Shown here: one piece after another, positions 18,443 through 27,685 of the stretch
Layout: each line of letters starts with the position of its first letter
Numbering within the stretch: position 1 is the first letter of the stretch
Source: Psychrobacter sp. NG25
Lineage (GTDB): Bacteria; Pseudomonadota; Gammaproteobacteria; Pseudomonadales; Moraxellaceae
Length of the DNA: 64,000 nucleotides
Reading direction: 5' to 3'
Assembly (NCBI RefSeq): GCF_015234355.1
Contig: NZ_JADGMV010000005.1
Span: 248,001-312,000, forward strand
Position numbers and translations under genes: made by a program
Notes under the pieces: generated by a model
Database searches by the model: none
What the model saw: only the letters and a program-made list of their open reading frames with translations
Told to the model about the DNA's origin: nothing

Positions 18443-19876
18443 TTAACACTGGCTGTAATTAACAGTAAAGCCGCGAGTTGCCGTAGGAATACGATTGTCT
18501 GCATAGACAGCAAGTCCGCCACGTGAGGTTTCTTTATACTTATCAAGCATATCGGCACCCGTTACTTTCATCGTTTCGATTACTTTATCTAAAGAAACAA
18601 AGTGTTGTCCATTACCGCGGCAGGCAAGGCGTGCTGCGTTCACAGCTTTTACCGCACCCATCGCATTGCGCTCGATGCAAGGCACTTGCACTAGTCCGCC
18701 AACAGGATCGCAGGTGAGACCTAGATTATGCTCAATACCAATTTCGGCAGCATTGAGACATTTAGCAGGATCGCCACCTAGGATTTCAGCCAATGCCGAT
18801 GCGGCCATTGCGCAGGCTGATCCAACTTCACCTTGACAGCCGACCTCAGCACCAGATATCGAAGCGTTTTGTTTAATTAAGCTACCGATAGCAGTGGCAT
18901 TCAATAAAAACTTGCGAGCGCCTTCTATGCTGTAAGTTGATAGGAAGTCACGGTAATAATGCATGACAGCAGGAATAATACCTGCAGCACCATTAGTAGG
19001 AGCAGTCACGACATTACCGCCGTTGGCATTTTCTTCATTGACGGCTAGGGCATACAGATCAATCCAATCCATCGCCGCAAGCTTATCGTTTTTCGTCACT
19101 GGCTGGTTTTTTTCAGCACACAGTTGCAGATGCAGCGCTTGAGCACGACGCTTCACATCTAGGCCACCAGGTAATATGCCGCTATTTTGACACCCGCGTG
19201 TCACACAGTCCTGCATAGAAGCCCAAATAGAATCGAGATAGGCAAATACTTCTGTTTGATTGCGATAGTGACACTCATTGGCCAGTACCAGATCGCTGAT
19301 GCTTAGACCATGCTGACGGCACTGCTCTAAAAGCTCTCCGGCACTATTGAATGGGTAAGGAACCACATCAATCGTTGGGCTGGCATGATCTTCATCTGGA
19401 TTGGTGGCATCTTCTTCATTAATCACAAAACCGCCGCCGACTGAGTAATAAGTCTGCTGATAGTGAGTACCGTCTGTCGATATGGCTCGAAGCATCAAGG
19501 CATTGGGATGATAAGGAAGCACCGTATCGTCATACCAATAAATATCGCGCTCCGTATCAAAGTTAATGGCATGAGTACCCGATACATTCAATGTCTTGTC
19601 AGAAAATATAGGTGATAAATAATTACTGGTCATGCGTGTATCAATGGTGCTAGGAGCGTGTCCAAGCAGACCTAGCAAGATGGCAGTATCGGTGGCATGT
19701 CCTTTGCCTGTCGCAGCCAAAGACCCATAAAGTTCAATTTCAATCGTTTTAATCGTGGTCAGTTCTTGATGCTTACTTAGTGAAGTCAAAAAAAGATTTG
19801 CAGCAAGCATCGGCCCGACGGTATGTGAGCTTGATGGTCCTATGCCGATTTTAAATAAATCAAAAACACTGATCAT
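18443..19876 (-). CDS. sdaA: L-serine ammonia-lyase (iron-sulfur type)
   Basis: Single-chain [4Fe-4S] L-serine dehydratase, 477 residues, converting serine to pyruvate and ammonia. N-terminal beta domain starts [20 protein letters not shown]. In the alpha domain the cluster-ligand type cysteines are visible at Cys347 and Cys355 ([11 protein letters not shown]), with more in CIERNAMG and ACRGNG. Start ATG at 19876. No PLP-lysine motif, so it is not the PLP-type enzyme. Likely catabolic, feeding pyruvate. Confidence 0.94.
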   Translation of the reverse strand: MISVFDLFKIGIGPSSSHTVGPMLAANLFLTSLSKHQELTTIKTIEIELYGSLAATGKGHATDTAILLGLLGHAPSTIDTRMTSNYLSPIFSDKTLNVSGTHAINFDTERDIYWYDDTVLPYHPNALMLRAISTDGTHYQQTYYSVGGGFVINEEDATNPDEDHASPTIDVVPYPFNSAGELLEQCRQHGLSISDLVLANECHYRNQTEVFAYLDSIWASMQDCVTRGCQNSGILPGGLDVKRRAQALHLQLCAEKNQPVTKNDKLAAMDWIDLYALAVNEENANGGNVVTAPTNGAAGIIPAVMHYYRDFLSTYSIEGARKFLLNATAIGSLIKQNASISGAEVGCQGEVGSACAMAASALAEILGGDPAKCLNAAEIGIEHNLGLTCDPVGGLVQVPCIERNAMGAVKAVNAARLACRGNGQHFVSLDKVIETMKVTGADMLDKYKETSRGGLAVYADNRIPTATRGFTVNYSQC

Positions 19877-20515
19877 AATAAGTTACCAAAAGTATTGAGT
19901 GCTTTAGCCTGTTGTATTGATTGCTTTAGGCACTTTTATTGAGAATATGATAGACAGCCACCACCCTTATGCACCGAAAGCAAACGTGTGCAGGGCAACA
20001 CCTATGAAAGTATTAGCATAGAGAGGTACAACTGGTGATTGAATAATAACTTTTATTTATTTTGAAACTCCGTTATCATGCTCGGAGTCAACTGCCGTGT
20101 AACATCCTGTAAGTTGGTTGTCGCTATGAAGTACGTTGAGTACATAACGGCCGAAATCGTTTTTAGTAGAACATATCCGACTTGATACATCTAGCAAAAC
20201 ATGGTCATCATACCAAATAATACTTTTGGTTTGCCATATTGCAACATAAATGAATGAATTAGGGCGACATATTATAAATGAAAGGATGTGGAGCTTGCTA
20301 TAGTCATTCCACTATAAAAGCATTACAGCGTTAACCTCGCTTGAAGTATTTGATATACATCTGCACTCGGTTGCCTTGTACTACTTTTAAATTGAATCGA
20401 CTATATTCATCTTTACCTACATCTCTTTATCTATTGAATTCATGATTTAACTCAGTTTTGATTCCATCATTTATTGTCGCCTATTATTTTAGCTCAGCTC
20501 ACATAGGATAAGCGC
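19877..20515. other. 639-bp intergenic region sdaA/permease
   Basis: Divergent promoters expected. It contains the type A repeat at 20299-20405 and a small hairpin ACTCCG/CGGAGT at 20067-20088. I looked for a glycine or cobalamin riboswitch and found no convincing one. Confidence 0.4.
20299..20405 (+). repeat. 107-bp TATAGTC/GACTATA repeat, type A copy 4
   Basis: Matches copies at 2567 and 15037 over its whole length, ends TATAGTC and GACTATA. Located 110 bases upstream of the permease gene. Confidence 0.85.
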
Positions 20516-21964
20516 ATGCCATCTCAAAAAGACCCTTCCTCACATTCAGAAAGTAGCGCCCAAGAGCAATCGGCTCACAATGCACTAGAAGCTGCAGGTA
20601 TTGATTCAGCAGCCATGAGTTATCCAAAAAACCCAGATTTTGAAAATGGCCGTTGGTTTCCAACATGGCGTTCTTATCAGGGTGATTTGGATCGTGATCC
20701 AGTTGGTATCAATGAATACCTACCGCCATCAAAAAGTGTATTGCTAGGTGTACAGCATACGTTTGCAATGTTTGGGGCGACGGTACTGGCACCATTGTTA
20801 ATGGGTTTTGATCCTAATCTGGCTATTTTGATGTCAGGTATTTGTACCGTGATGTTTTTTATAATTACGGGCGGGCGCATGCCAAGTTACTTGGGCTCAA
20901 GCTTCGCTTTCATCGGTCCAGTCATTGCTGTTACCGCCTATGCAGGTGCAGGATTCAATGATAATTTAAGTGTCGCTTTGGGCGGCATTATGGCGTGCGG
21001 TATCATCTATTCGTTGATTGGGCTGCTGGTGATGAAAACAGGCACTGGCTGGATTGAGCGTCTGATGCCACCTATCGTTACCGGTGCTATCGTAATGATT
21101 ATTGGTCTTAATTTAGCACCAGTGACTATTCAGGGAGTGTCTAGCAATCAGTTTGATGCTTGGATGGCTACATTGACGGTACTATTGATCAGTGGTGTAG
21201 CTGTGTTTACAGGCGGCATGCTGCGTCGCTTGCTACTGCTGGTTGGTCTGATACTATCGTATCTCGCCTATTTTGTGATGACGAATGTCCTAGGCTTTGG
21301 GTCGCCGATTGACTTTAGTAGTGTCGCAGCCGCTTCATGGTTCGGTCTACCAACCATTCATACGCCTAGTTTTGATAAAAATGCCATTATTCTGATTGCG
21401 CCTGTGGCCTTTATTTTGGTCGCTGAAAACTTAGGGCATTTTAAGGCTGTCGAAGGCATGACCAAAGCTCGTGTGACGCCTTATATGGGCCGCGCATTTT
21501 TTGCAGATGGTTTAGCGACTACTTTTTCAGCAGGATTTGGTGGTACAGGTGTGACCACTTATGCCGAAAACATTGGTGTTATGGCGGTGACTAAAGTATA
21601 TAGCACGACGATATTTGTTGTGGCAGGTGTGGTTGCCATCATACTTGGGCTATCACCAAAATTTGGTGCCATCATTCAGACGATACCAGCGGCACTATTG
21701 GGCGGCGCATCTATAGTCGTGTTTGGCTTGATTGCACTTGCAGGTGTGAAAATCTGGTTAGACAACCATATTGATTTTAGTAAAAACAGCAACCTGATCA
21801 TTGCGGCAGTGACTGTTATTATGGGTACTGGTAACTTCAGCTTGCACTTAGGCGGTTTTGATTTGGGCGGTATCGGTACTGCTACGTTGGCAGCTATCGT
21901 ATTAAATGCATTGTTTAACCAAAGCGCTGAGATGAAAGCTGCTAATAAATCGTTAGCCAAATAA
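20516..21964 (+). CDS. NCS2 uracil/pyrimidine permease, UraA/RutG-like
   Basis: Inner-membrane nucleobase transporter of 482 residues with about 12-14 hydrophobic segments. NCS2 hallmarks: QHTFAMFGATVLAPLLMG, the substrate-site Glu in LVAENLGHFKAVEGM, and GGTGVTTYAENIGVMAVT. A hydrophilic N-terminal tail of about 65 residues, rich in Ser, Glu and Gln, precedes the first membrane segment and is longer than in E. coli UraA. Pyrimidine rather than purine specificity is inferred from overall resemblance to RutG/UraA. No rut or other pyrimidine genes adjoin it. Confidence 0.9.
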   Translation: MPSQKDPSSHSESSAQEQSAHNALEAAGIDSAAMSYPKNPDFENGRWFPTWRSYQGDLDRDPVGINEYLPPSKSVLLGVQHTFAMFGATVLAPLLMGFDPNLAILMSGICTVMFFIITGGRMPSYLGSSFAFIGPVIAVTAYAGAGFNDNLSVALGGIMACGIIYSLIGLLVMKTGTGWIERLMPPIVTGAIVMIIGLNLAPVTIQGVSSNQFDAWMATLTVLLISGVAVFTGGMLRRLLLLVGLILSYLAYFVMTNVLGFGSPIDFSSVAAASWFGLPTIHTPSFDKNAIILIAPVAFILVAENLGHFKAVEGMTKARVTPYMGRAFFADGLATTFSAGFGGTGVTTYAENIGVMAVTKVYSTTIFVVAGVVAIILGLSPKFGAIIQTIPAALLGGASIVVFGLIALAGVKIWLDNHIDFSKNSNLIIAAVTVIMGTGNFSLHLGGFDLGGIGTATLAAIVLNALFNQSAEMKAANKSLAK

Positions 21965-22016
21965 TGAGTTGAGTTCCAGAATATTTATAGAACATCTCAG
22001 CCAAACTGATAACATT

Positions 22017-22055
22017 AAAAAAGCACCCATGCTATCGATAGCATGGGTGCTTTTT
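22017..22055. terminator. Bidirectional terminator, permease / EamA transporter
   Basis: Perfect hairpin AAAAGCACCCATGCTAT / ATAGCATGGGTGCTTTT around CG, with A and T runs on both sides. Confidence 0.93.
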
Positions 22056-22075
22056 ATTGACCTATAATGTTAGCG

Positions 22076-23008
22076 CTATTTATATCTACGTTTATAAAAG
22101 CGCGCAAAAAACCGATAACGGCGTAGGGCGCGTGGTTTAGGCTTTAGCGAGCCTAAATAAATGGCAAACATAGTCAGTAAAGCACCACTCCATTGCAAGG
22201 TGTTGATAGGTTTGTCTAGCCAACTATAGTCAATTATCAATGCGGCCACTGGTTCACTCAACAGAAGTAGCCCTGTTAGTGCCAGTGACATCTTAGGGAT
22301 AGAGTAAGCAATGAGTCCCCATGCCAAGCATTGCATGACCGCTCCATAAATCAGTATCCATCCAATCTCAGACCATGTATTGGGTAATATGTGTCCCATA
22401 TCAAATATGAACATCGGTACAATCATGGCCAATACGCCACCAATACTCACCAGTTGCATCAATACAAATATGGGTGTGGGTTCTGTATCGTGCGTTTTGC
22501 GAATAAACGTCATAGAGGCGGCTAACATGGCTCCTGATAGAATACCGGTAACAAACCCCCAAACAGCATCTGTGTTATGTGCAAATTCAGGGCTACCAAT
22601 CATAGCCACACCCAACATGGCTAGGCACAAGCTGATCAGTTGCAAAATAGACTGACGCTCTGCAAAATACAAAAACCCGATAGCGGCTAAAAAGAAAATC
22701 TGTAAGCTATTAAGCAGGGTTGAGATACCAGGTCCAACAGCATAAATACTCTCATGCCACAGAGCCAAATCTAGCCCCAAAAATGCCCCAGACAATAAAC
22801 CATAGATGATGGCACGTCTTGAACGTGGCAGATGTTGCCCTGTTAGCTTGGCCAGTACGGTAAATATGACACCGGAGATGGCCAGCCGCCAAAAGGCCAT
22901 TGCCCAACCGCCCACATCCACATGAGCCACAATCAAACTACCCAAGCCAAAAATGACACAGCCGATGACCAAGCCAATAGATGCAGAACGCGAAGAGGTC
23001 TCTGCCAT
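22076..23008 (-). CDS. EamA/DMT family transporter
   Basis: 310-residue membrane protein with about ten hydrophobic segments in two EamA halves (around 10-145 and 160-295) and a basic C-terminal tail rich in Arg/Lys. The first half includes FWRLAISGVIF and ALWHESIYAVGPGISTLL. Members export or import metabolites; the substrate cannot be predicted. Start ATG at 23008, with AAGGATC upstream. Single gene sharing its terminator with the permease. Confidence 0.82.
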   Translation of the reverse strand: MAETSSRSASIGLVIGCVIFGLGSLIVAHVDVGGWAMAFWRLAISGVIFTVLAKLTGQHLPRSRRAIIYGLLSGAFLGLDLALWHESIYAVGPGISTLLNSLQIFFLAAIGFLYFAERQSILQLISLCLAMLGVAMIGSPEFAHNTDAVWGFVTGILSGAMLAASMTFIRKTHDTEPTPIFVLMQLVSIGGVLAMIVPMFIFDMGHILPNTWSEIGWILIYGAVMQCLAWGLIAYSIPKMSLALTGLLLLSEPVAALIIDYSWLDKPINTLQWSGALLTMFAIYLGSLKPKPRALRRYRFFARFYKRRYK

Positions 23009-23626
23009 AAATGATCCTTACTTTAATATTTGTTACTAAGGTGATGTTACTTTGGTAAAGGCCAATCATTTATAGACAATAAAATGATGGTTATAGTGCG
23101 ACAAGCTGAGTCGAGTAATGCTTGATTTTATATAGGCTCCACTGTAAACGTTTTGGCCTAAAAAATGAATGCCTTGCTAGATAATTAGTAAACATTTTTA
23201 AAGAAAAAACTAAAAACCTATAAGGAAGATAAGATTGCAGTTCATTTTGATGGCTGCACGATAGTATGGTCATATGAACAACCCTAAGTAGCTATTCGCT
23301 ATTTATCAATGTGAAGGTTTATAATGACCACTAGGGCGTGTCATCAATTAGCACATTAATACATTTAGTGGCCTTAAAATGGCTAAATTTCGCTAAACAT
23401 CGTTAGAAATTTTGTCAATATGTTCATATTAACGGCAATTACTTCCTTGTTTATCTACAATTTTTCTCATTTAAGCCTCACAATCTAATCGATGATATGC
23501 CCCAGCATGTGCCTACTATATTCACCGGGTAATGGCACTATATTAAGCGTGCTGTTAACATTGAGTGTATTATCAGCCAGTCGTAAAGGTTTAAAACGCC
23601 ACCATACTTTTAGCTTAGGGTTATTT
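23009..23626. other. Gap upstream of WG-repeat protein gene
   Basis: Contains the promoter side of the EamA gene, AT-rich sequence, and a complete MITE at 23334-23503. An open frame continues upstream of the WG-repeat gene into the MITE end but is not a likely coding extension. Confidence 0.4.
23334..23503 (+). repeat. 170-bp MITE, near-identical to copy at 7524
   Basis: GGGCGTGTCATCAATTAG ... CTAATCGATGATATGCCC. TA on the left flank; the right flank is CA, so the presumed duplication is altered. Over 90 percent of bases look the same as in 7524-7693, suggesting recent mobility. Confidence 0.85.
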
Positions 23627-24658
23627 ATGCGTCAACGTTCTTTGTCTTTTTTACCACTACCTGATTTAGTTTATTTTTGGTCATCTTCAAAATATGCACT
23701 TTACCTGTGCCTTGGGGTTTTATTGGCCATTGTGATGGGTATGCCCGCGTATGCTGCAAGTTGTAAATTGCCCAAGAGCTATTATAAAAACGTCTCTTGT
23801 ACGTCAAGCAGTGGTTATTTTTTGGCAATAAAAGATTTTGGTGCGCCAGTGGCTTTGATTAATAGTAAAGGCAAAGCTGTCGTTGATTTATCACGCTATC
23901 AAGAGATTAAGGCAGATAAAATCGCTGGCGGCCTAATCCCCGTACAACGCAGCAATAAAGTTGGTTACATTAATATGCAAGGTCGTGAGGTTGTACCAGT
24001 CGTTTATGACCTATTGGGTGAGTCAGCAGGCTGGGTAAGAGAGGTGTCAGAAGACCGTATCATTGTGAAAAAAAATGGCAATTACGGGGTAATCAACACA
24101 GCCAATAAAACCATTGTGCCATTTTCGGCAGCGATTAGTGATATCGATGATTATCGAGGTGGCGTAGCTCGCGTGAATAAAAGTCGCGCAATCAGTTGGT
24201 TGGACAAAAACGGTAACACGACCAGCGATCCAAATGGTAAAGACAATGATGAGTCTGCTGCCTCTTCATCAAAATCCAATTCTGCCGAATCCGGTATTGC
24301 CCAATCCAAGCCCGTAGCTATCAATCGTTTTACGACATTGCAGCCGAGCCAGCAAGACGGCAAGTGGGGTTTTGTTGACGATAATAATGTGATTATGATT
24401 ACGTATTCGTTTGATGAGGTGCAGTCGTTTTCCGAAGGCTTAGCTGGCGTACGAATTGGTAAAGACTGGGGCTTTCTCAGTCTTGGTGGTGAGCTTGTGA
24501 TTCCGTTTCGTTTTTCTGACAGCGGTGTGTCTGAGAATGATAGCTACAAAGGTAAGCCTGCGTTTGTATTTATAGATGGTAAGGCGTGGATTGGTAATCT
24601 AAAAAATGGTAATAAGATGTGCATTGATAAAGAAGGGAATAGTATCAGTTGTGAGTAG
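23627..24658 (+). CDS. Secreted WG-repeat protein
   Basis: 343 residues from ATG 23627. Signal region: YALYLCLGVLLAIVMGM then PAYAAS, cleavage likely after AYA. The rest is built of WG/KWG beta-repeats: RSNKVGYINMQGREVVP, KNGNYGVINTANKTIVP, QDGKWGFVDDNNVIM and GKDWGFLSLGGELVIPF, broken by a Ser-rich linker. Such repeats bind peptides or act as envelope scaffolds; no enzymatic role is known. The frame continues upstream to 23492 inside a MITE; the later start is preferred because it gives a signal peptide near the N-terminus. Confidence 0.78.
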   Translation: MRQRSLSFLPLPDLVYFWSSSKYALYLCLGVLLAIVMGMPAYAASCKLPKSYYKNVSCTSSSGYFLAIKDFGAPVALINSKGKAVVDLSRYQEIKADKIAGGLIPVQRSNKVGYINMQGREVVPVVYDLLGESAGWVREVSEDRIIVKKNGNYGVINTANKTIVPFSAAISDIDDYRGGVARVNKSRAISWLDKNGNTTSDPNGKDNDESAASSSKSNSAESGIAQSKPVAINRFTTLQPSQQDGKWGFVDDNNVIMITYSFDEVQSFSEGLAGVRIGKDWGFLSLGGELVIPFRFSDSGVSENDSYKGKPAFVFIDGKAWIGNLKNGNKMCIDKEGNSISCE

Positions 24659-24713
24659 GGATTGATCTTATGTTTAAAGACCCATATAAAATATTTAGGT
24701 CGTATCCTAGCAA

Positions 24714-24767
24714 TAAAAAAGAGTGTAAGCCTATGAGTTGATGATAGGTTTTACACTCTTTTTTTAT
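24714..24767. terminator. Bidirectional terminator, WG-repeat gene / hydrolase
   Basis: AAAGAGTGTAA ... TTACACTCTTT with an additional inner CCTAT/ATAGG pairing; A and T runs on both sides. Confidence 0.88.
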
Positions 24768-24800
24768 GTGAAGCAGTTAAGCTACTAGCGTTTTAAAGAA

Positions 24801-25850
24801 CTATTTCTCTAATAAGTGTGAGCCAATCAAATCAACCATATATGGCTGATAATACTCAGGAATGTCATGTGCCATCCCTTCGATCAAGTGGAACTTGGCA
24901 TTAGGAATTGTCTTGGCAACCACACGACCTTGTGAGGCAGGTAGTAGGCCATCTGCACTACCATGTAGCACGATAGTCGGTGCTTTGACTTGTTTGCTAA
25001 ATCGGCTGATAGAACCTGATGCCAAGATAGCATTGAGCTGTTGCACCGTACCGAGCGGATGAAAGTTACGTTGATAGCGCAGCTTGGCAATCTCACGCAC
25101 CATACGTACATTGACATGTCCGGGCGTTCCGACAGTTTTCATAAACCAGACGCTATGACGTACAATGTCACGCTCAGAATGGCTTTCAGGACGGTTGATG
25201 AGTGTATATAGCTGCTTAGGCTTCGGCGGTTTCAAAAAGGCACGATTGGTCGTCGTAAACATCAACGCCATGCGTTGTACTAGGCTTGGATAACGTGCTG
25301 CCACGATTTGGGCAATCATACCGCCCATAGAGGCGCCTAGGATGTGTGTTTTACCCAACTGCAGTGCCTTAATCAAGCGCACGGTATCTTCTGCCATATC
25401 TGTCAAGTTATAAGCAACTTGCGTGCTCTTATTGGACAGCCCCGTTTGCAAGCGCATCATCATTTTTAGCTGACTGATACGTGGTAGACCGTCAATTTGA
25501 ACTTTAGAAGACAAGCCAATATCACGATTATCAAAACGAATCACAAAGAATCCTGCATCAATAAGGCGCTTGATGAAGTTATCTGGCCAAAATATCATCT
25601 GTGAGCCAAGCCCCATAATCATCAGCAGTGGTGGATTATTGGGATTGCCACCAGCCTCGACACACAGTTCAATACCATCACCGATGTTGATCATCGATTG
25701 ATACAGATGTTTGCTCAAGTCAGAGTCACACCATTGATGCGCGCCAAACTTTTGCCATTCAGCAGTGGGGTAGCTCCCTACGCTGTTATCAAGGCTTGCA
25801 GATGGTTTGGCACTTACTTTGGCATTATTGATATCATTTGATATAGTCAT
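24801..25850 (-). CDS. Alpha/beta hydrolase
   Basis: 349-residue alpha/beta-hydrolase. Oxyanion-loop MIMGLGSQM (77-85), nucleophile elbow LGASMGG with Ser174, acid in LHGSADGLLP and His in EGMAHDIP near the C-terminus make a full triad. A hydrophilic N-terminal extension of about 45 residues, no signal peptide. Similar to cytoplasmic esterases of the FDNRDIGLS type. It starts 27 bases after the rubredoxin gene on the same strand, so they are likely one operon. Substrate unknown; ester or lipid hydrolysis is most probable. Confidence 0.85.
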   Translation of the reverse strand: MTISNDINNAKVSAKPSASLDNSVGSYPTAEWQKFGAHQWCDSDLSKHLYQSMINIGDGIELCVEAGGNPNNPPLLMIMGLGSQMIFWPDNFIKRLIDAGFFVIRFDNRDIGLSSKVQIDGLPRISQLKMMMRLQTGLSNKSTQVAYNLTDMAEDTVRLIKALQLGKTHILGASMGGMIAQIVAARYPSLVQRMALMFTTTNRAFLKPPKPKQLYTLINRPESHSERDIVRHSVWFMKTVGTPGHVNVRMVREIAKLRYQRNFHPLGTVQQLNAILASGSISRFSKQVKAPTIVLHGSADGLLPASQGRVVAKTIPNAKFHLIEGMAHDIPEYYQPYMVDLIGSHLLEK

Positions 25851-25877
25851 GAAGTGTCCTAATTAGCGAGTCGTCTA

Positions 25878-26042
25878 CTACAGCTCAATCATCTCAAAAT
25901 CAAGCTTGCCCACACCGCACTCTGGGCACGTCCAGTCATCAGGGATGTCGTCCCATTTGGTACCTGGTGCGATGCCTTCTTCTGGGCAGCCAAGCTCTTC
26001 ATCATATATCCAGCCACAGACAATACATTCATAACGTTTCAT
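25878..26042 (-). CDS. rubA: Rubredoxin
   Basis: 54-residue iron protein, easily missed because of size. It reads [16 protein letters not shown] and continues to [12 protein letters not shown]: the four iron-binding cysteines are Cys6, Cys9, Cys39 and Cys42, exactly the rubredoxin pattern. Start ATG at 26042 with AGGA in front. In Acinetobacter and relatives rubA feeds electrons to alkane hydroxylase via RubB. Here no rubB or alkB is in the window; the next gene is an alpha/beta hydrolase. Confidence 0.95.
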   Translation of the reverse strand: MKRYECIVCGWIYDEELGCPEEGIAPGTKWDDIPDDWTCPECGVGKLDFEMIEL

Positions 26043-26393
26043 AAATAGTCCTATCGATCATTACTAGTGTTACAGTGCGCTATTGACACTTATATTTGGG
26101 ATTACAGTCAATATATCAGACTGCGAAAGCGCACGTAGTTTAGCATATAACCGTGATTTTCGTAGTTAAGTTTACACTTGTATATTGAGATTGCTTTGCT
26201 TTTATCAAGAGGGATGTTGGTTCTGCCCCTAATTGAGAAGCGACGAGCCTCAGAGCCTAGCCTAGATGCTGGTATCAGTTATGCTATAATACTTGCCGCT
26301 AAACCCACCGTATTAGTCATCATTTATCGTTGATACAGTATCATCCAGTTACTATTCAGTTGTTATCTAAACCATATAAGTTAAGGGTTGTCC
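26043..26393. other. Divergent intergenic region rubA/apt
   Basis: 351 bases with no gene. It holds the apt promoter candidate at 26282-26290 and presumably the rubA promoter. No repeat-family copy. Confidence 0.45.
26282..26290 (+). promoter_or_regulatory. Extended -10 promoter candidate for apt
   Basis: TGCTATAAT (TGn-TATAAT) about 100 bases upstream of the apt start. No good -35 box at the right distance, which fits an extended -10 promoter. Confidence 0.5.
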
Positions 26394-26963
26394 ATGAGCA
26401 CCAGTACCGCTGCTACATCTACAAACACCGAAAACGAGCCATCTAATATGCTCAATACCGATCATCCATTTTGGCAAGTTATTCGCACAGTACCAAATTT
26501 CCCAAAAGTTGGCATTGATTTTTATGACATTACACCGTTACTGCGCAGTCATATCAACGAAGTCATTGATGCGCTACTTGCCGCACTGCCAGAAGGGTTG
26601 ATGGATGAGGTAGATTGTTTTGGGGCTGTAGAAGCACGTGGGTTTGTTTTTGCAAGTTTACTGGCAGGCCGATTGGGAAAAGGTATGATTTTGCTGCGTA
26701 AACCCGGTAAGCTGCCACCACCTGTTGCAAATAAAGCCTATGCTCTAGAGTATGGTAAAGATACGCTTGAAATGCAAAATAATTTGCCGCCTGAGCGTGT
26801 ATTACTGGTTGATGATATCTTGGCGACAGGTGGTACGCTAACCACAGCCTATGAGCTGTGTCGCTCAGCAGAACATACAGTCGTGGGTGCTTTAGTATTG
26901 CTAGACTTGGTTGATTTACATGGTGACTTTCCAGTACCTGTTTATACAGTGCTGAAAGCCTAG
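26394..26963 (+). CDS. apt: Adenine phosphoribosyltransferase
   Basis: Purine salvage enzyme converting adenine and PRPP to AMP, 189 residues. The PRPP-binding loop is VLLVDDILATGGTL; the N-terminal VPNFPKVGIDFYDITPLL and the AVEARGFVFAS block are typical. About 25 residues rich in Ser/Thr/Asn before HPFWQVIRTVPNFP lengthen the N-terminus relative to E. coli; the start at ATG 26394 behind AAGGG is the best one, though the internal Met near residue 18 is possible. Single gene with a strong terminator. Confidence 0.95.
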   Translation: MSTSTAATSTNTENEPSNMLNTDHPFWQVIRTVPNFPKVGIDFYDITPLLRSHINEVIDALLAALPEGLMDEVDCFGAVEARGFVFASLLAGRLGKGMILLRKPGKLPPPVANKAYALEYGKDTLEMQNNLPPERVLLVDDILATGGTLTTAYELCRSAEHTVVGALVLLDLVDLHGDFPVPVYTVLKA

Positions 26964-27003
26964 CAAGCGTTATTTACATGCCTAAATAAACCTCAGGCAT
27001 TAA

Positions 27004-27039
27004 AAAAAAGCGCGCTGATATTATTCAGCGCGCTTTTTT
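27004..27039. terminator. Bidirectional terminator, apt / secreted protein
   Basis: AAAAAAGCGCGCTGA / TCAGCGCGCTTTTTT with a 6-base loop. Confidence 0.93.
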
Positions 27040-27042
27040 ATT

Positions 27043-27540
27043 TTAAGCGTTCTCTTGGGCTTGCTCATAACTTTTACAAGCTTGTTCTACCAATGTGCGT
27101 CCGACTGTATTGGGCGTGGTGGTTCTAAAGTCTTTGGTGGTTAGTATTGGTTTTTCTGATTGCCAAGAGGCCAATACTTTATCCTTGGCTCCGTAGTTTA
27201 CATAGGCACGTCTATAATAACTGGCATCTTTGCAAGAGATTAGTAGCTGCTGGTCACTATGATGAATATTGTCTTTTTTCGCTTTGTCTTTCTTTACGTT
27301 ATCTTTTTTTGCGTTATCTACTTTCGTCTCATTCGTTTGTGTAGGATAGGTTCGACGAATAGACACAGTGATATTTTCGACGTCTTTTTCGTCTATGATA
27401 TTGATGTCGGAGCTTTCGATAGATTCCAAGTCTAAGCTAAAAATTGATCCAGTTGGACTCTCTGATACTTTTGACCAGTCCACTGCATGCGCACTGACTG
27501 CGAGAGCACCGCTTACTAATAACATTGATAGCCGCTTCAT
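27043..27540 (-). CDS. Secreted protein, surface-adhesin-E-like
   Basis: 165 residues from ATG 27540 (RBS AAGG; an upstream TTG at 27546 is less likely). Signal peptide MKRLSMLLVSGALAVSAHA, cleavage after AHA. Mature part begins VDWSKVSESPTGSIFSLDLESI and contains a Cys pair (SCKDASYYRRAYVNY and QACKSY) as in the surface-adhesin protein E-like/CNP1-like domain, an assignment from memory with moderate certainty. A Lys/Asp/Asn run with repeated KKDN/KKDK units splits the domain near residues 75-93. Probably periplasmic or envelope-attached. Confidence 0.65.
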   Translation of the reverse strand: MKRLSMLLVSGALAVSAHAVDWSKVSESPTGSIFSLDLESIESSDINIIDEKDVENITVSIRRTYPTQTNETKVDNAKKDNVKKDKAKKDNIHHSDQQLLISCKDASYYRRAYVNYGAKDKVLASWQSEKPILTTKDFRTTTPNTVGRTLVEQACKSYEQAQENA

Positions 27541-27685
27541 AATCAAGCCTTGCTTCTGGTTGTTGGAAGTGGGCCATAATAGCCAACTTGCTATTAGCAG
27601 GCAACTTTCTTTTATTGCCTGTTGTTACAGTTCGCAGAGTATTATCGATAGCAGTGGCTGTGGCTGTGCATCTTAACTTCGTGTC

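Noticed and set aside
19960..20040. Possible riboswitch between sdaA and the permease gene (CACCGAAAGCAAAC)
   Set aside because: Only a short word resembles a glycine riboswitch; the paired stems and second half are missing on both strands.
23492..23626. Upstream extension of the WG-repeat protein frame
   Set aside because: The extension begins inside a MITE and would bury the signal peptide; the ATG at 23627 is a better start.
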